Shown here: piece after piece, positions 39,007 through 50,299 of the stretch | How the letters are laid out: every line of letters begins with the position of its first letter | Numbering within the stretch: the first letter of the stretch is position 1 | From: Pseudoscleropodium purum | Taxonomy: Eukaryota; Streptophyta; Bryopsida; Hypnales; Brachytheciaceae | DNA length: 64,000 nt | Reading direction: 5' to 3' | NCBI GenBank assembly: GCA_963969395.1 | Contig: OZ017795.1 | Span: forward strand, 16,926,001-16,990,000 | Notes under the pieces: generated by a model | The model's input: only the letters and a program-made list of their open reading frames with translations | Database searches by the model: none | What the model was told of the DNA's origin: nothing | Made by a program: the position numbers and the translations under genes

Positions 39007-39010
39007 TTAA

Positions 39011-39935
39011 CCCGCAAACGTCTAAATTGTGGTTTTTGGCAACACAAAAATTTTGGGCAGCTCACTACAAATGAAGTTTTTATATTTTTTCTTTGAAATT
39101 TTCACACAACATGAGTCCAAGGAGTAACTCAAAGGCCCAAAAAATTTCATAACTTTTGACTACATGGTTAAAAAGTTATTGTATCATATATAATTTTCAG
39201 TGCTTGGCAAGCAATTCAAAAATTTCTTAAAAAAATATTTTCTTAAGGAATAAAAACTTAAAAATTAATTTTCTAGATTTATGTATACATGGAAAGTTTT
39301 AAATCATTTGATTTTGATTAATGAGATGAAAGTTATGAGGAGTTTTAGTTTGCAGACAATTATGGATCTTCTACTCTAAAATGAGTTTTGAAGTCGTTTA
39401 TTTAACTCAATTTTCAATATTTTTTGAAAAAAATAAAATCTTATGATGTAAATTGTTTATTTTAACATTACAACCATTGGGATTGTCATTTTACAATCCC
39501 ATAACTAAATTCTTAACAATTTAGTACTTTGAATCATTCTCTACTTCTTTCTATTTATTATTTTTTTCCTATATGTTGTGCAATTTGAAATGATCTAAAC
39601 TATTTTTCAAACATGTAGAAAACTTGCCTTGAAGAATGAATCCAAAGAAGCACCACCATTATGGACATTTTTTCATGCAAATGTGACCTTGTCAAGTGCA
39701 ACTACTTGATTTTTTTGCAGGGCCAAGAAAAGATTTTTGTCAATTCAAATATGAATATTTTGCAATCTACACGGTAGAAATTTCTGAAATTTTTTTCATA
39801 TCTTTTCAAACCAATGTTCTACAAGATCCTATAGTTACATGATATGTCTAAAAATTTATTTATTTCTAAAATTTGATACTTGCACTTAAAAATATAGTTT
39901 TAGAGCATTGTTGGCAAAAACATAGTCCAATTGAA
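39011..39935. mobile_element. TTAA-family element, right end unclear
   Basis: It begins CCCGCAAACGTCTAAATT directly behind the TTAA (39007-39010) that also closes the previous element. The interior aligns with 40,763-41,683 and with the flanks of the 60-kb nested insertion (for example AAAGTTATGAGGAGTTTTAG). It keeps an uninterrupted TTTTGATTAATGAGATG at 39,322-39,338, the empty-site equivalent of the 60-kb insertion. The right terminal repeat is not evident. Non-coding. Confidence 0.6.
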
Positions 39936-40758
39936 AAGATTTAGTCCATGTCTCATAATTCATATTCATTGATAAAGCCTTTTTTACCCCTTGAAGGTTC
40001 ATGACTATATTTTATCAAAAAAACATTTCAAAACTACCATTTTTAGTGCAAAGGCTTGATAAAGGCGGTCTCTTTTGAAGTGATAGTAAAACCATGTACG
40101 AATGCAATAGTAGGGCAATCAAAAAATTAATTTTGTAGACATGGCATATTATCATTGTCTACAAATTATTTTTATTTCCCTAAATTGCAACATATATATG
40201 AAATGAGACATGAGAAGTGCTTCATTGGTAATAATATAAAAATCACACTACGAATTAAACTATTGAGCCCATCTTGATCACCATAATGCATTGGAATGAA
40301 CATAGAAACAACTTTGTGCATTGCATCACTTCTATGGCCAATCTCCGTTGACCATTGAGGACTTGTAGTAGCATTGTCACTGTCATCAATGACAATGACA
40401 TCTTTTTGATACATTGTAAAGTAGATTGATTGCCATTCTATTGAGGCCTATGATCTCTATCACTTGAAATGTTAGATTACAAGAATTAATGCAATTTGAC
40501 TTTATATCTTTAATTCTTGAAGTATTCAAAAATCACTATATAAACACTGTGAATTTACACCTTTTATCAAGCAAAAAGGCTAGATATTTATTTGAAATTC
40601 AAAATTATATGATCTCCTTCACATTTGAATGATCAATGCTTATGGATCTACTCTTTGTAAATAATTGGCATGCTATCAATTTTTAAATTTTTTTCAAAGC
40701 ATACCCTATGGTAACAGCACTTATGAAGGTTTTCCAAACCTTATGACAATAGTCTTTG
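39936..40758. other. AT-rich DNA with a family fragment
   Basis: ACCCCTTGAAGGTTCATGAC at 39,986 resembles a left terminal of the TTAA family in the same orientation and may be a truncated copy. No gene. The 80-codon minus frame 40,172-40,414 has no features. Confidence 0.35.
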
Positions 40759-40762
40759 TTAA

Positions 40763-41683
40763 CCCCTAAAGGACCAAGGTGCGCTTTTGGGCAATATAAA
40801 TTTTTTAGGCAAGTGCATGTGAGTGGAGATTTCTATATTTTTGGCCCAAATTTTAATAAAAGGTGTGGACAAAGAATATCTTTCATGTGCACTAAATTTC
40901 AGGACATTTGAAAATATGAGTCAAAAGTTGTGGCCTAATATGTAGTTTGTTTCTCAACTTGGGTAGTGTGGGCAGATCTAAAAAAATCTTTTTTTCTAAA
41001 ATAAAAAATTTGAAATTAATTTTCTAGATTTACATATATATATAGAAAGCTTTGAATCATTCCATTTTGATCAATGAGTCAAAAGTTATGAGGTGTTTTA
41101 GTTTGCAGGCAGTTATGGATTCTCTACTCCAAAATAAACTTTGAAATTCTTTATTGAACTCAAATTTCAAATATTTTGGAAAAAAATAAAAATATTATTT
41201 GAAGATAGCTTATTACAACATTACAACAATTGGGATTGGCATTTTTCAATTCCAAAATTAAATTATTAACAATTTCATATTTTGACTCATTTTCTACTTC
41301 TTTCTATTTGCTATTTCTATCTTGTATGTTGTGCAATTCCAAATGATATGAAAATTTTCAAGAATGTAGCCAACTTGACTTTAAGAATAAATCCAAAGCA
41401 ACAATTTTGAACATTTTTTCATACAAATGTGACCTTATGAAGTGCAGCTACCCGGTTTTTCACAAGGCCAATAAAAGGCTTATTGTCAATTGAAATGCTA
41501 ATATCTTACAATCTACACGGTGGAAATTTCTGAAATTTTTCCCAAATCTTTTCAAATTATTATAATACAAGATCCTATGGTTGAATGTGTCCAAAAATGT
41601 TTTTAAAATTTTATTTGGTACTTGTCCTTAAAATGGCAGTTTGGAAGGGTTTTGTTGAAAACATAGTCAAGGAACTTTAAGGG
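40763..41683. mobile_element. TTAA-family element, 921 bp
   Basis: TTAA (40759-40762) precedes CCCCTAAAGGACCAAGG; the right end is CAAGGAACTTTAAGGG, followed by CTAA. Close relatives are 12,905-13,842 (inverted), 39,011-39,935 and 59,580 onward. No coding potential; interior about 70% AT. Confidence 0.75.
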
Positions 41684-41687
41684 CTAA

Positions 41688-42524
41688 TTTCTTCACTCTC
41701 AAAGTAAAATAAGATAAGCCATCCTATTCATTGATACATCAATTCCATTGAGACCTATTAATGCTTAATACGATCATTTTGTGCACACAACAATGCACAT
41801 TTTTAAATTTGAAATGTGCACAACTCGTACATAGTCTGTTTTACAAAAAGGCTTAGACAACCTCGATGGCTCACAACCTAGATGGTAGGGAGGAAGGACT
41901 GAATTACAAAGCCAAAAGAATTAGAAGAGAATGGGACCTTATCTGACCTGACTTGGTGTAAGTTAAGCTAGTTCTGTAAAACTGTATTGAGTCAATTACC
42001 AACTCTTTTGAGCTCACTGTCACAATGAGCTCAAAACTCATTAAATTAATTCTTTTTCCAAACCTCCCCCCTCCCCTCCCCCTCTTTGTAATTTTCGAAA
42101 TCAAGTACTCTCACAATGAATATGGGATATTTGTTTCTCAAGTACTTATCCAAATACATACATGTAGTTAATATTCGTATTTGTATCCATATCCATATTG
42201 GCGTATCTATAACCATATCAAAGTACAAATCTATATCTGTATCAAAGTTTTTTTTGAAATCAATGGTTGAGGGGGGGGGGGGTGTTGTAATTTTTTTTCT
42301 AAAAAATCAACGGCTCTTGTTTTTTAGGAGGGAAGGGGGGCTGTTAATTAATGGCCAAACTTATTGGTTCACTTTTTTTGATACATTGTGAAACTATGGA
42401 ATTTCCAATTCCAAAATCCAAAGCTCCACCAATAGGGTCCGTCACATGAAAATTAGGTTTGTCTCCTCAAGTCATTACTGGCAACATCTGCAATTGACAC
42501 AAATAGAAATGGCATCATCTAAAC
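41688..42524. other. AT-rich spacer with a poly-G tract
   Basis: Contains C-rich CCTCCCCCCTCCCCTCCCCC near 42,063-42,083 and a run of about 12 G near 42,270-42,282. No gene: the frame 42,116-42,391 spans these simple tracts. Confidence 0.4.
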
Positions 42525-42528
42525 TTAA

Positions 42529-43454
42529 CCTCTAAATTCCCATTGTCCCCTCAAGGGACAAATCAGATTTCGGGCAAGTTCTTGTGATCTCAATTTTTGG
42601 TGAATTTTTTTGAAACTTTCCCATAAGATAGAAAAATTGATTATCCAGGTGGGAATATAATTTTTATTTCAATTAGTGCCTAGTAGCAAAAGTTATACCA
42701 CAAAATGCCTAAAATGAATTTAATGGGCAACACAAAAAAAATTGCAAAAAATAAAATAAATTTTAATTTTTTTTTCCTCTTAAGTGTTTCATTTTTGTCT
42801 ACATGTGAAGCTTTGATTTGTTGTATTTGGACTAATAATGAGAAAGTTAAAGACAATCTTGTTTTTCGGGCAATTTTAGCATCTTCTTGAAAAAATAACT
42901 TTTAGAAATTATTTCTGAATGCAATTTTCACAATTTTCCACAAATTTATTTTTGAGAATGTTGTGTTTGCTTGCTAAAACAATCTGACCATTGGTATTAT
43001 TGTCTTTCAATCCCATTTTGGAGTTATTCCCAATTTAGTTTTTTTCCAATCTTGGACCTATTTCTACATAGCATTTTTTTAGAGAATGAAAATTAAGTGT
43101 TGTTTTTTAAAAATAAATTTCCTAGACTTTCAACTCAATTCTTCAAAATAAATTTTTTGTAATTCAAAGTCTGTAGTGCCAAAAAATTTCACAATTTGCG
43201 GTCAAAGTCATCTGAAATTGCAATCCAATGTTCAAAAAAACTTTCTTTTCCAACTTTAAATGCTAATATCTTCCAATCTATACAGTCAAAATTCATGAAA
43301 TTTTTACAACATGAGCTAAGACAAGTGAAGTACAATACAAGATCCTATGGTTAGATTCTAAAAAAATGATTTTTTTTGTTTTCTTGGGTGAACACAGCAA
43401 AAATGGCAGTTTTTAGTGGTTTTTGACAAGAAAACGGCCTTGGGAATTTAGGGG
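42529..43454. mobile_element. TTAA-family element, 926 bp, best-preserved ends
   Basis: TTAA (42525-42528) precedes CCTCTAAATTCCCATTG, and the right end CCTTGGGAATTTAGGGG is followed by TTAA (43455-43458). The terminal 13 bases match inversely with a single mismatch (CCYCTAAATTCCC). The interior resembles 29,818-30,920 and 45,271 onward. Non-coding. Confidence 0.8.
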
Positions 43455-43779
43455 TTAACCTGGGCAAATTTTCATTCTGCACAGTCGTGATTGACATGCT
43501 CTAATGTAAAGCTCACCTGAACACAAATTTTAAAAATCCTGAGTGCATTAAAACTAAATTTAAAAAAACAGAACCTAATAAAAAGATGATAGGCAATAAA
43601 TTTACCACAGACCATGAATATTTGCAGATGTTAAGTGGCAGAAACTCACTCACCTTCCCATTTGTCAATGAAGTCATGGTTTTCAGAGAAACTCAGAGAA
43701 ATTACAGTGCTCGTCAACTGCACCGCTTCCTGATACAACTTCCAAAGCCCTCTGATCCATGAACCCTAAAGTAAAGTAA

Positions 43780-44080
43780 GGTAGGGGGCTGTAAAAGCGA
43801 TCTTTTAATAGCTGATTGTATTTTATGGGGAGATAAACTCCTTGAAAAAAATTTCAATAAATTTTCATAGGAAGAAAAATGGAATTTGCATCTAACACGA
43901 GTCGTTTCATGTTTTTTTGACCTTCTTGGAATTAGTTACAAATTTTTGAAGTTGAAACGCAGTGGTTTCTAAAAGCGACCCCCTCCTGAAATGTATACCT
44001 GTGGTATATTGAAGGAAGAAAAATGTACCTTTGTGTTAGAGGTCACCTTTAGAACTAGGTCGCTTTTACAACCATCTACC
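43780..44080. mobile_element. 301-bp MITE with GGTAG...CTACC ends
   Basis: The left end GGTAGGGGGCTGTAAAAGCGA and the inverse of the right end, GGTAGATGGTTGTAAAAGCGA, match over 17 of 21 bases. The flanks are TAA on the left and TTAA on the right, so the duplication may be TAA or TA. Diverged fragments of the same repeat occur inverted near 29,690-29,790 and 31,030-31,260. Superfamily not determined. Confidence 0.6.
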
Positions 44081-45266
44081 TTAAGTCATCAACTTACGAC
44101 CTAAGTAAGAAACCCATGAAGGCAAGCTCTCATTTTGTGTAAAGAGTTGGTTAGGGTGCGGACAGGGATAGCCAACGACTTCAACGATGTTTTTCTTTAA
44201 TCCACATTGCACTGTAGTGGAAGGTGGTTTTAGGTTTTTTCATTTCATCCAATGGTTGCTATTTTTTCACTTCGGGGAGAATAGGTTGCTTGACAATTCT
44301 TAGGAGATAAAGCCGTAATTTAAGAAAACTATTATTTCTGCAAATCTAAATATAGGGTTTTGTAAAACTTTGAATCCTCTTAACTTAACTTCTTGCACTA
44401 TAAAGTTTTGAGTTTTACATCTTTTGAGTGGAAAATCGAGTTCAAAGTTTTAAAAAAAAAAATCAATTGAAATTCAAATTGATTTTCATCCTTTAAAAAA
44501 TTGTTGAGTAGAAGTAAGTATGAGATGGAAGGGAAAATTAAATGACAAATTGTTCTAAAATGAAAACAGAACATGTCAATCCTAATGGTGAAATTATTGT
44601 AGCTAGCAAGTATCTAAACTCAATGGATGTTTTTGTTTTGATAAATTGTGAGAATCGAACTCCTAAAATGAATCCTTAACATACATTATTTTTTCAAAAA
44701 GATGCCTTGATTGCCTACAAAACGAGACTTTTCATAACTTTCACATAACTAATTCAAATTGAATGAATCAAAACTTTCCATGTAGACATGAATATTATCT
44801 TCACGAAAACAAATTAAAAAATAATAATTTTAAATTTTTGAGTTTTTTTCTTGACCAAAGTCAAGCATTTTGAACTTAGGAGTGCATAACTTTTTTTTCT
44901 TGTGTAGTGATTGAAATAAAAATGATATTACTCAAAAGCAAGCATATTTTCTTACCTCCAATAAAAGTTTCAAAAAATTATTGTAGAATTTGACACTATA
45001 GAAACTTGCTTGAAATTCTTAAAAACCCAAACTAGAATTTTGAACTCTTGGGGATTAAGAAGATCAAGTAATAGGTAGCAATAGAAAGAGAAGAAAGAAT
45101 ATTATACCTACATCAAATACATAGCATAGATACTTTACAAAAAACATTATGATGATTTTTCTTTAAATCTTACAATTTTTACTCTAACACTTATAAATGG
45201 GAATAATATATTTAATATATATTTTGATTCTACAACCTATTGGCTATTATCACATGTCAATTGCTT
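44081..45266. other. AT-rich DNA without gene
   Basis: Low-complexity AT-rich sequence with stretches distantly like the interior of the TTAA elements. No boundary or gene supported. Confidence 0.4.
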
Positions 45267-45270
45267 CTAA

Positions 45271-47043
45271 TCCCTAATTTCTCATAGTTCCCCCAAAAGA
45301 CAAATGAAAGTTTCGACAAATTCCTAAGATCTCAATTTTTGGCACAATTTGTTAAAACTTCTTTTTGAAGACAAAAAAATACATTAGCTTCCTAGGAATA
45401 CAAATTTTATGTTAATTGGTGAATGTGAGCAAAAGTGCCATCCTAAGGCACATATTCAAGCTTACTAGTCAACAAAAAAAAATCTAAAACAACTAAATTT
45501 TGATTATATTTTTGTCTACATAAATTTTTTTTATACATTCCATTGGATTAGTGATGTGAAAGCTATGGAGCTTCTTCTTTTGGGGGCAATCATATGTAGC
45601 ATCTTTTTGAGGAAATAATGTATTGGATTTGTTTTAGAACTCAATTTTCAAATTTTTCAAAAAAAAAGTTCTACAATGTGTAATATATTTGCTAATACGA
45701 TCTCACCATTAGAGTTAGTGTGATTCAATTCCATCTTGGAGCTATTAACAATTTAGTTTTTCCTTCTATCATGTACCTACTTCAATTTTACAAATTTTTA
45801 AAGAATGGAAATAAATGGTTTAGGATTAGGTGGATGTGGGGTGTTCTCTAAGACCTTTAACTTAATTCTTCAACATAGGAGAAAAAAATATTTTACAATT
45901 TGCAATGCATAAATTTAAGCTAAAAAGATTAAAGTCTTGTAATTTAGTCACACAAAATGTAGATAATGACATTTTTTTTCACTTTAAACGCAAATGGGTC
46001 AAACCACACTCAAAAGTACCATTGGGATTATTTTACTAGGATAGGATTTGAGTCCTTTTTTGAACTTTTAAAGCTTAGAATTACTTTAATGTTGTCATTT
46101 TTTTAATAAATTTATAGAAGAATAGTATTGCAATGCTTGCCTTTAATAAGTTGGAGAAAAAATTTCATGGATAAAATTGTCAAAAGGACGTAAATCACCA
46201 ACTGTGAGGCTAAATTTAGTGCTTACATTATAATATAGTACTTTAAAAGGATATTTCTATCTAAATTTTTATAATTGTCAAGCATGAAATTATAAAAAAT
46301 ATTTTTAGTAATCAAATCTTGGACAAAAAATAGTCTAATTTTTTAATTGATCAATTGATTATTGACAAATTATTAATTTATTCTTAAAAAATTCAAGCAT
46401 TCAATTTCAAAAATAGCTTATATAGGGACTTTGAAGTGAATAATTTATACATTTTTCGTTCTAATACAATCAACATTTGGATTATTTTTATATTGAAAAG
46501 GACATTTATATATTTTTATTTCTAATTATTATAGAAAATAGAAAATCATTCAAATTGCAGCAAAAGAATTATTTTCTATTCTATCATATGATTATATATA
46601 CATGTGATTTTTTTGGATTCAATCACATTATTATTCATTAGAAATTAGTCCTCTTTTCTACCATTGAAAAATTGGACAAGTTGATATTGGAACTTTAATT
46701 GGAACTTTAATAAAGAATTTTTTATTTTTTTATTAATAAAAAATTATGAATCTTAATATGACTTGAAGTACTAGTCAAAAAGGACTAAACTTCTTATATT
46801 TAATAGATTAATTAAAAAAAATAGCTAAAAAAATTATACTATAGATTTGATTGTATCTAATTCTTTTTTTGGTACCATTGAAGGTGATTTTACCAAAATG
46901 TCTTGCAATCTATGCAAGTAAAGTTTCTAAAATATCTTTTATACATTCTTATATTATTCTAGTATAAGATTCGATGGTTAAATACATAAAAAACATTTTA
47001 AAAATGTTTGTGCTCTTGCAGTAGAAATGACAATTTTGAGTAT
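45271..47043. mobile_element. Degenerate TTAA-family copy, possibly with insertions
   Basis: CTAA|TCCCTAATTTCTCATAG at 45,271 resembles the left end of the element at 42,529, and the following CAAATGAAAGTTTCGACAAATTCC stretch continues the likeness. Sequence typical of the right part of the family (near 46,900-47,040: CTTGCAATCTATGCAAG, TAAGATTCGATGGTTAAA) comes only after about 1.6 kb, twice the normal length, so extra DNA is probably inserted. The right terminus is cut by the gypsy LTR at 47,044. Confidence 0.4.
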
Positions 47044-47383
47044 TGAAATTAGAAGAGAAAAACCATACATCATGTCTAAGACCACACTACTCAATGTCTT
47101 GGATTCTAATAAGAATCCTTTTATTCTTCCATTCTTAGTATCATGCATTGACGACTTTGCCTTCTCTCCTCTTTCCTTTTATTCCTGCAAATTTGATTCT
47201 AATTATCCATTTCTTGGTTTGCTCCATAACGAATCCAATCTACAGCCATGATCCCTTCGATCATTGCCTATAGGATCGTCCACGTATGTCACCATGGTTA
47301 GATCCGGACAAATATAATTGAAGACCTGAGACCTCCTATGATACCTCGATTCCCCACCCTTCTTACGCAAGAATTACCATAAT
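47044..47383 (-). repeat. Ty3/gypsy LTR segment (left copy)
   Basis: About 340 bp match 59,048-59,388 in direct orientation, roughly 85-90% identical by eye, starting TGAAATTAGAAGAGAAAAACC. On the minus strand the segment ends TTTCA, a usual LTR end. It lies downstream of the minus-strand integrase at 50.3-51.5 kb, where a 3' LTR belongs. Here the sequence runs on beyond 47,383, so the full LTR is longer than the shared part; its inner edge is not clear. Confidence 0.6.
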
Positions 47384-47929
47384 CATCTCCTCCCTAGGTC
47401 CTAGAGCTTTAGTAGTGCTCGAAACGTGCTCTAGTCAATAATAATACCTCTTCAATTTAGCCCCTTTAGAAAGCTTCTTCAAAACCACTCCTTTTGGATA
47501 CTCAAACTATATGACCCATTATCACACTATCGATGAACAACATACAATCTAAGCCACTTTGATTTGAATTTTTGTCCATGTTGCTTGACAAGCTAGTGAT
47601 CCATCGTCATTATTAGCTCCCCTAGGTTGAACTTAACGGTTTTCTTTTGGGCATCGTGCTTGAGTTTTCTCTTCCGCTATTTGGCTTTATAGTTCTATAA
47701 TGCGTAATGTTGGATCTTGTCCAACCTTTCAAGTAGATGAATACGGGTGCTTAGGGACTCGGTACCTCCCATCCCATGTCGCACGATGTCGTATTGTAAA
47801 TAACTATATTATTTAAAAACATCAAAAGATTAACCTTGAGCCCTAGTTCAAGAAAAATGTTGAGATAGAAAAGGTGGGGGTCATGGAGAAATCTATGGTC
47901 TTGGGTTGTACTGGATCTTGTCACTTAAT

Positions 47930-48112
47930 TTAGAGGGACAGGGTGGCTGGCTGGTTGGTTAGTTATTTCCTGCTTTCACTAGCGGTGCTAAGTTGCAACT
48001 ACTCAAACCGAATCAACGAATCCGACAAGATTCGAACTCGGAACTAGTTGGCAGCTAATTAGAAACTTCTCCAACCAATCAAGTCCGCAATTTGGCGACC
48101 GTTGTTGATCCC
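47930..48112 (-). mobile_element. tRNA-derived SINE-like sequence
   Basis: On the minus strand GACTTGATTGGTTGGAGAAG (A-box-like) is followed about 40 bases later by GAGTTCGAATCTTG (B-box-like, canonical GGTTCGAATCC), then a non-tRNA tail. This is the layout of a polymerase III promoter in plant SINEs. The sequence does not fold into an obvious intact tRNA and lacks a clear A-tail, so it may be a decayed SINE or a tRNA-like part of the LTR element. Confidence 0.35.
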
Positions 48113-48414
48113 AAGGTGGTTTTATACCACTATTGATTGGTTGTTTGGTATATTGACTGATGGAACAGTGTTCTTAAGTCTATTTTTTTTATCACATAGG
48201 TTACCTTTTGATACAAAAAAGAAAAAAATATACGTTTGATTATTAGCATTTTGATTTTATTATAAAGATAGCTAGTATAGTGTAATTGGAGTATGTAAAG
48301 CAAAAGTAAGCTTCTTAAAGAAGCTATTAGGTATAGAAATAAACAAACTGAGTAGTATTGCTTCTCATATTTTACTTTGAGTTGGTTATAGTTTGAATTT
48401 TAGTATTCGTAGTT

Positions 48415-48828
48415 ATGGATTCACAAGACCCTGACGATTGGCAATTGCCATTATCGCAATTACCGGTTGATCCAAATCAACCATCTTCACCAAGACTGTG
48501 TATGCGAGATGATGCTAGACCTTCTGAATGTCGTATTCATTTATAAACAGATTTAGATAACCAGCAAACTTTATTGCCAGTTTTGCAATTGGATAAAAAG
48601 TCTTTGGTGATCGTTTTGGAATTTGAACCCATGCTTTCCGAGAACTATCAAATGGTATTTGAAGGGTGTTTTGAAAACAACAGTGAAGAACAAATGGTTA
48701 CCTGTATTTCCAGTGAAGTAGGCCAACGCCTTTGGCTTCAAAGACCACTCAATCTATTGACCGCGGAACGGAGAGCTAACTACATTGTTGCTTTACTTTT
48801 GCGTGTTTTGGAGTTCTTAAGTGTGTAA
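48415..48828 (+). pseudogene. Orphan reading frame, 137 codons, interrupted by one TAA
   Basis: From ATG 48,415 the frame runs 43 codons, meets TAA at 48,544-48,546, and continues open in the same frame for 93 more codons to TAA at 48,826. The first part is acidic and Pro-rich (MDSQDPDDWQLPLSQLP); the second is well mixed in composition (LVIVLEFEPMLSENYQMVFE, LTAERRANYIVALLLRVLEF) and looks like real protein, unlike AT-driven chance frames nearby. I recognise no family. It sits between the gypsy LTR and the integrase but shows no retroelement motif. Possible readings are a pseudogene with one nonsense change, a gene with readthrough, or a relic of other foreign DNA. Confidence 0.4.
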
Positions 48829-48839
48829 AGCAAATGATT

Positions 48840-50290
48840 TTGAAATTAGATTTTGTGGTGTTAAGGTAATGTATTTTAGCCTTTGTTTTAGGGTTTTGGC
48901 TACCACCAATTAAATTTTATTCACATTAGATGAAAGTAGTTGATTGTTTACCTTCCTTTTGTTGACTTTGGGATTAGTGGACCCAAAGAAGCATTTGGAA
49001 TTTAGAAAAAGTAGAGTTTTAGGGAGCCTATAGGAGAATAGATGCTCACATGGGCTGTTGTGACCCATGTGGAAGGAGAAGGGGGAGAGATTCTCTCCTC
49101 TCTCAGGGTTGACGTTGGGGTGAGTGTGGTGTGTTGAAGTGGAAAAAACCAAAACTTTGTTCGGTTGCTGTGTGTTGCTGAAAACGAATTTGAATACAAA
49201 ATTTGGTTTAATTATACATAGTGGTGTTGCGCTTCTTTTGGCGGTATTTTCACTTGATTTCAATATTGTACGTGAATTTTATAGGCTTTTGAGTGAGGAG
49301 TAGTTTGTTGCTACCCAAAAGGAGGAGCACAGACTTTGTGCCTCTCCTAGAGTCACAAAAATTGTTAGAACAAAGTGAAAATCAAGTAGAATATAGATCT
49401 TGTTGCTAAATTTCTATCAAGCTATCAAACTTCTCATTACCATGTTTTTATCTCAAGTTATGAAGAGAGAAGCGAAGTAGTGTACTATCGCTAGAATTGC
49501 ATGTAGGAGATCTTTGAGAGCACATAACTTGTAGGCAATAGCTTTATTTCAAGTGAAATTTTGATGCATCAAAGCTTATTGTATTAGCCTTCAAAAGAGT
49601 TATCTCTTACCTAAAGTGGAGCTTTAGAACGTTTTAGGTGCCCATTTTAGTACTGCTGATTTAGAAGAGGGTGAAAGAGACGATTGGAAGGTTAGAAGAT
49701 TGAAGATTGAAGTGAAGAATTGAAGAGTCAAGTGAAGACTTATCCCGCAAGGACCTAGCCTATGTTGTAGTTTGTAGCTCTATTATTCCAAGCCAGATTT
49801 GGAGGCTCGTTATCAATTTGTATGTTGGACATGTGGCTTTGTCAATTTTTTGCATTGTAAACCTTGTTTGCGGGTTTGGCCTGACATTGCGTACATGGCC
49901 TTACTCCATTTTGTGTCGTGGGCAACGAAGTGGGGTTGATGGCCCACATGGTTGAATCTTATGTCGTTTTCACGGTGAAACTGGATTGATCACTAATAGA
50001 TCGTGAATTTGAAAGTTTAGGAGCCATATTCATGGACGGTTCAGCTCGTGGTCTACTGTCCGTTCTACCCGTCCCGTATCTTGTGGTTTCTTATCCCCTC
50101 CTTGACCCTTGAACCCCGAGAACCATAACAGGATAGTCCAACATGGAGTTGATTCAAGTAAGTTGAAGATTGAAGGTTTGAGGAGACAACGTGTTGAAGA
50201 TTCGAGGTGCAAATGTATGAAAAGACATCCTATTGAAGATTCAAGGTTCGAGACAAGATCAAGCTAGAAACCCTACCCTCAAGTCATTTC
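48840..50290. other. Spacer left of the gypsy integrase
   Basis: No gene recognised. Purine-rich GAAGATTGAAG repeats occur at 49,690-49,730 and 50,155-50,260, possibly in the 3' non-coding part or LTR of the minus-strand gypsy element. The 117-codon minus frame 48,910-49,263 has no domain. Confidence 0.4.
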
Positions 50291-50299
50291 TAGTAGTAG

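Noticed and set aside
42529..43454. CCCTAAA words as interstitial telomere repeats
   Set aside because: The plant telomere unit occurs only once per element end, not in tandem, and is part of the terminal inverted repeats.
47930..48112. A functional tRNA gene
   Set aside because: A- and B-box-like words are present, but no cloverleaf with paired acceptor and anticodon stems can be made; called SINE-like instead.
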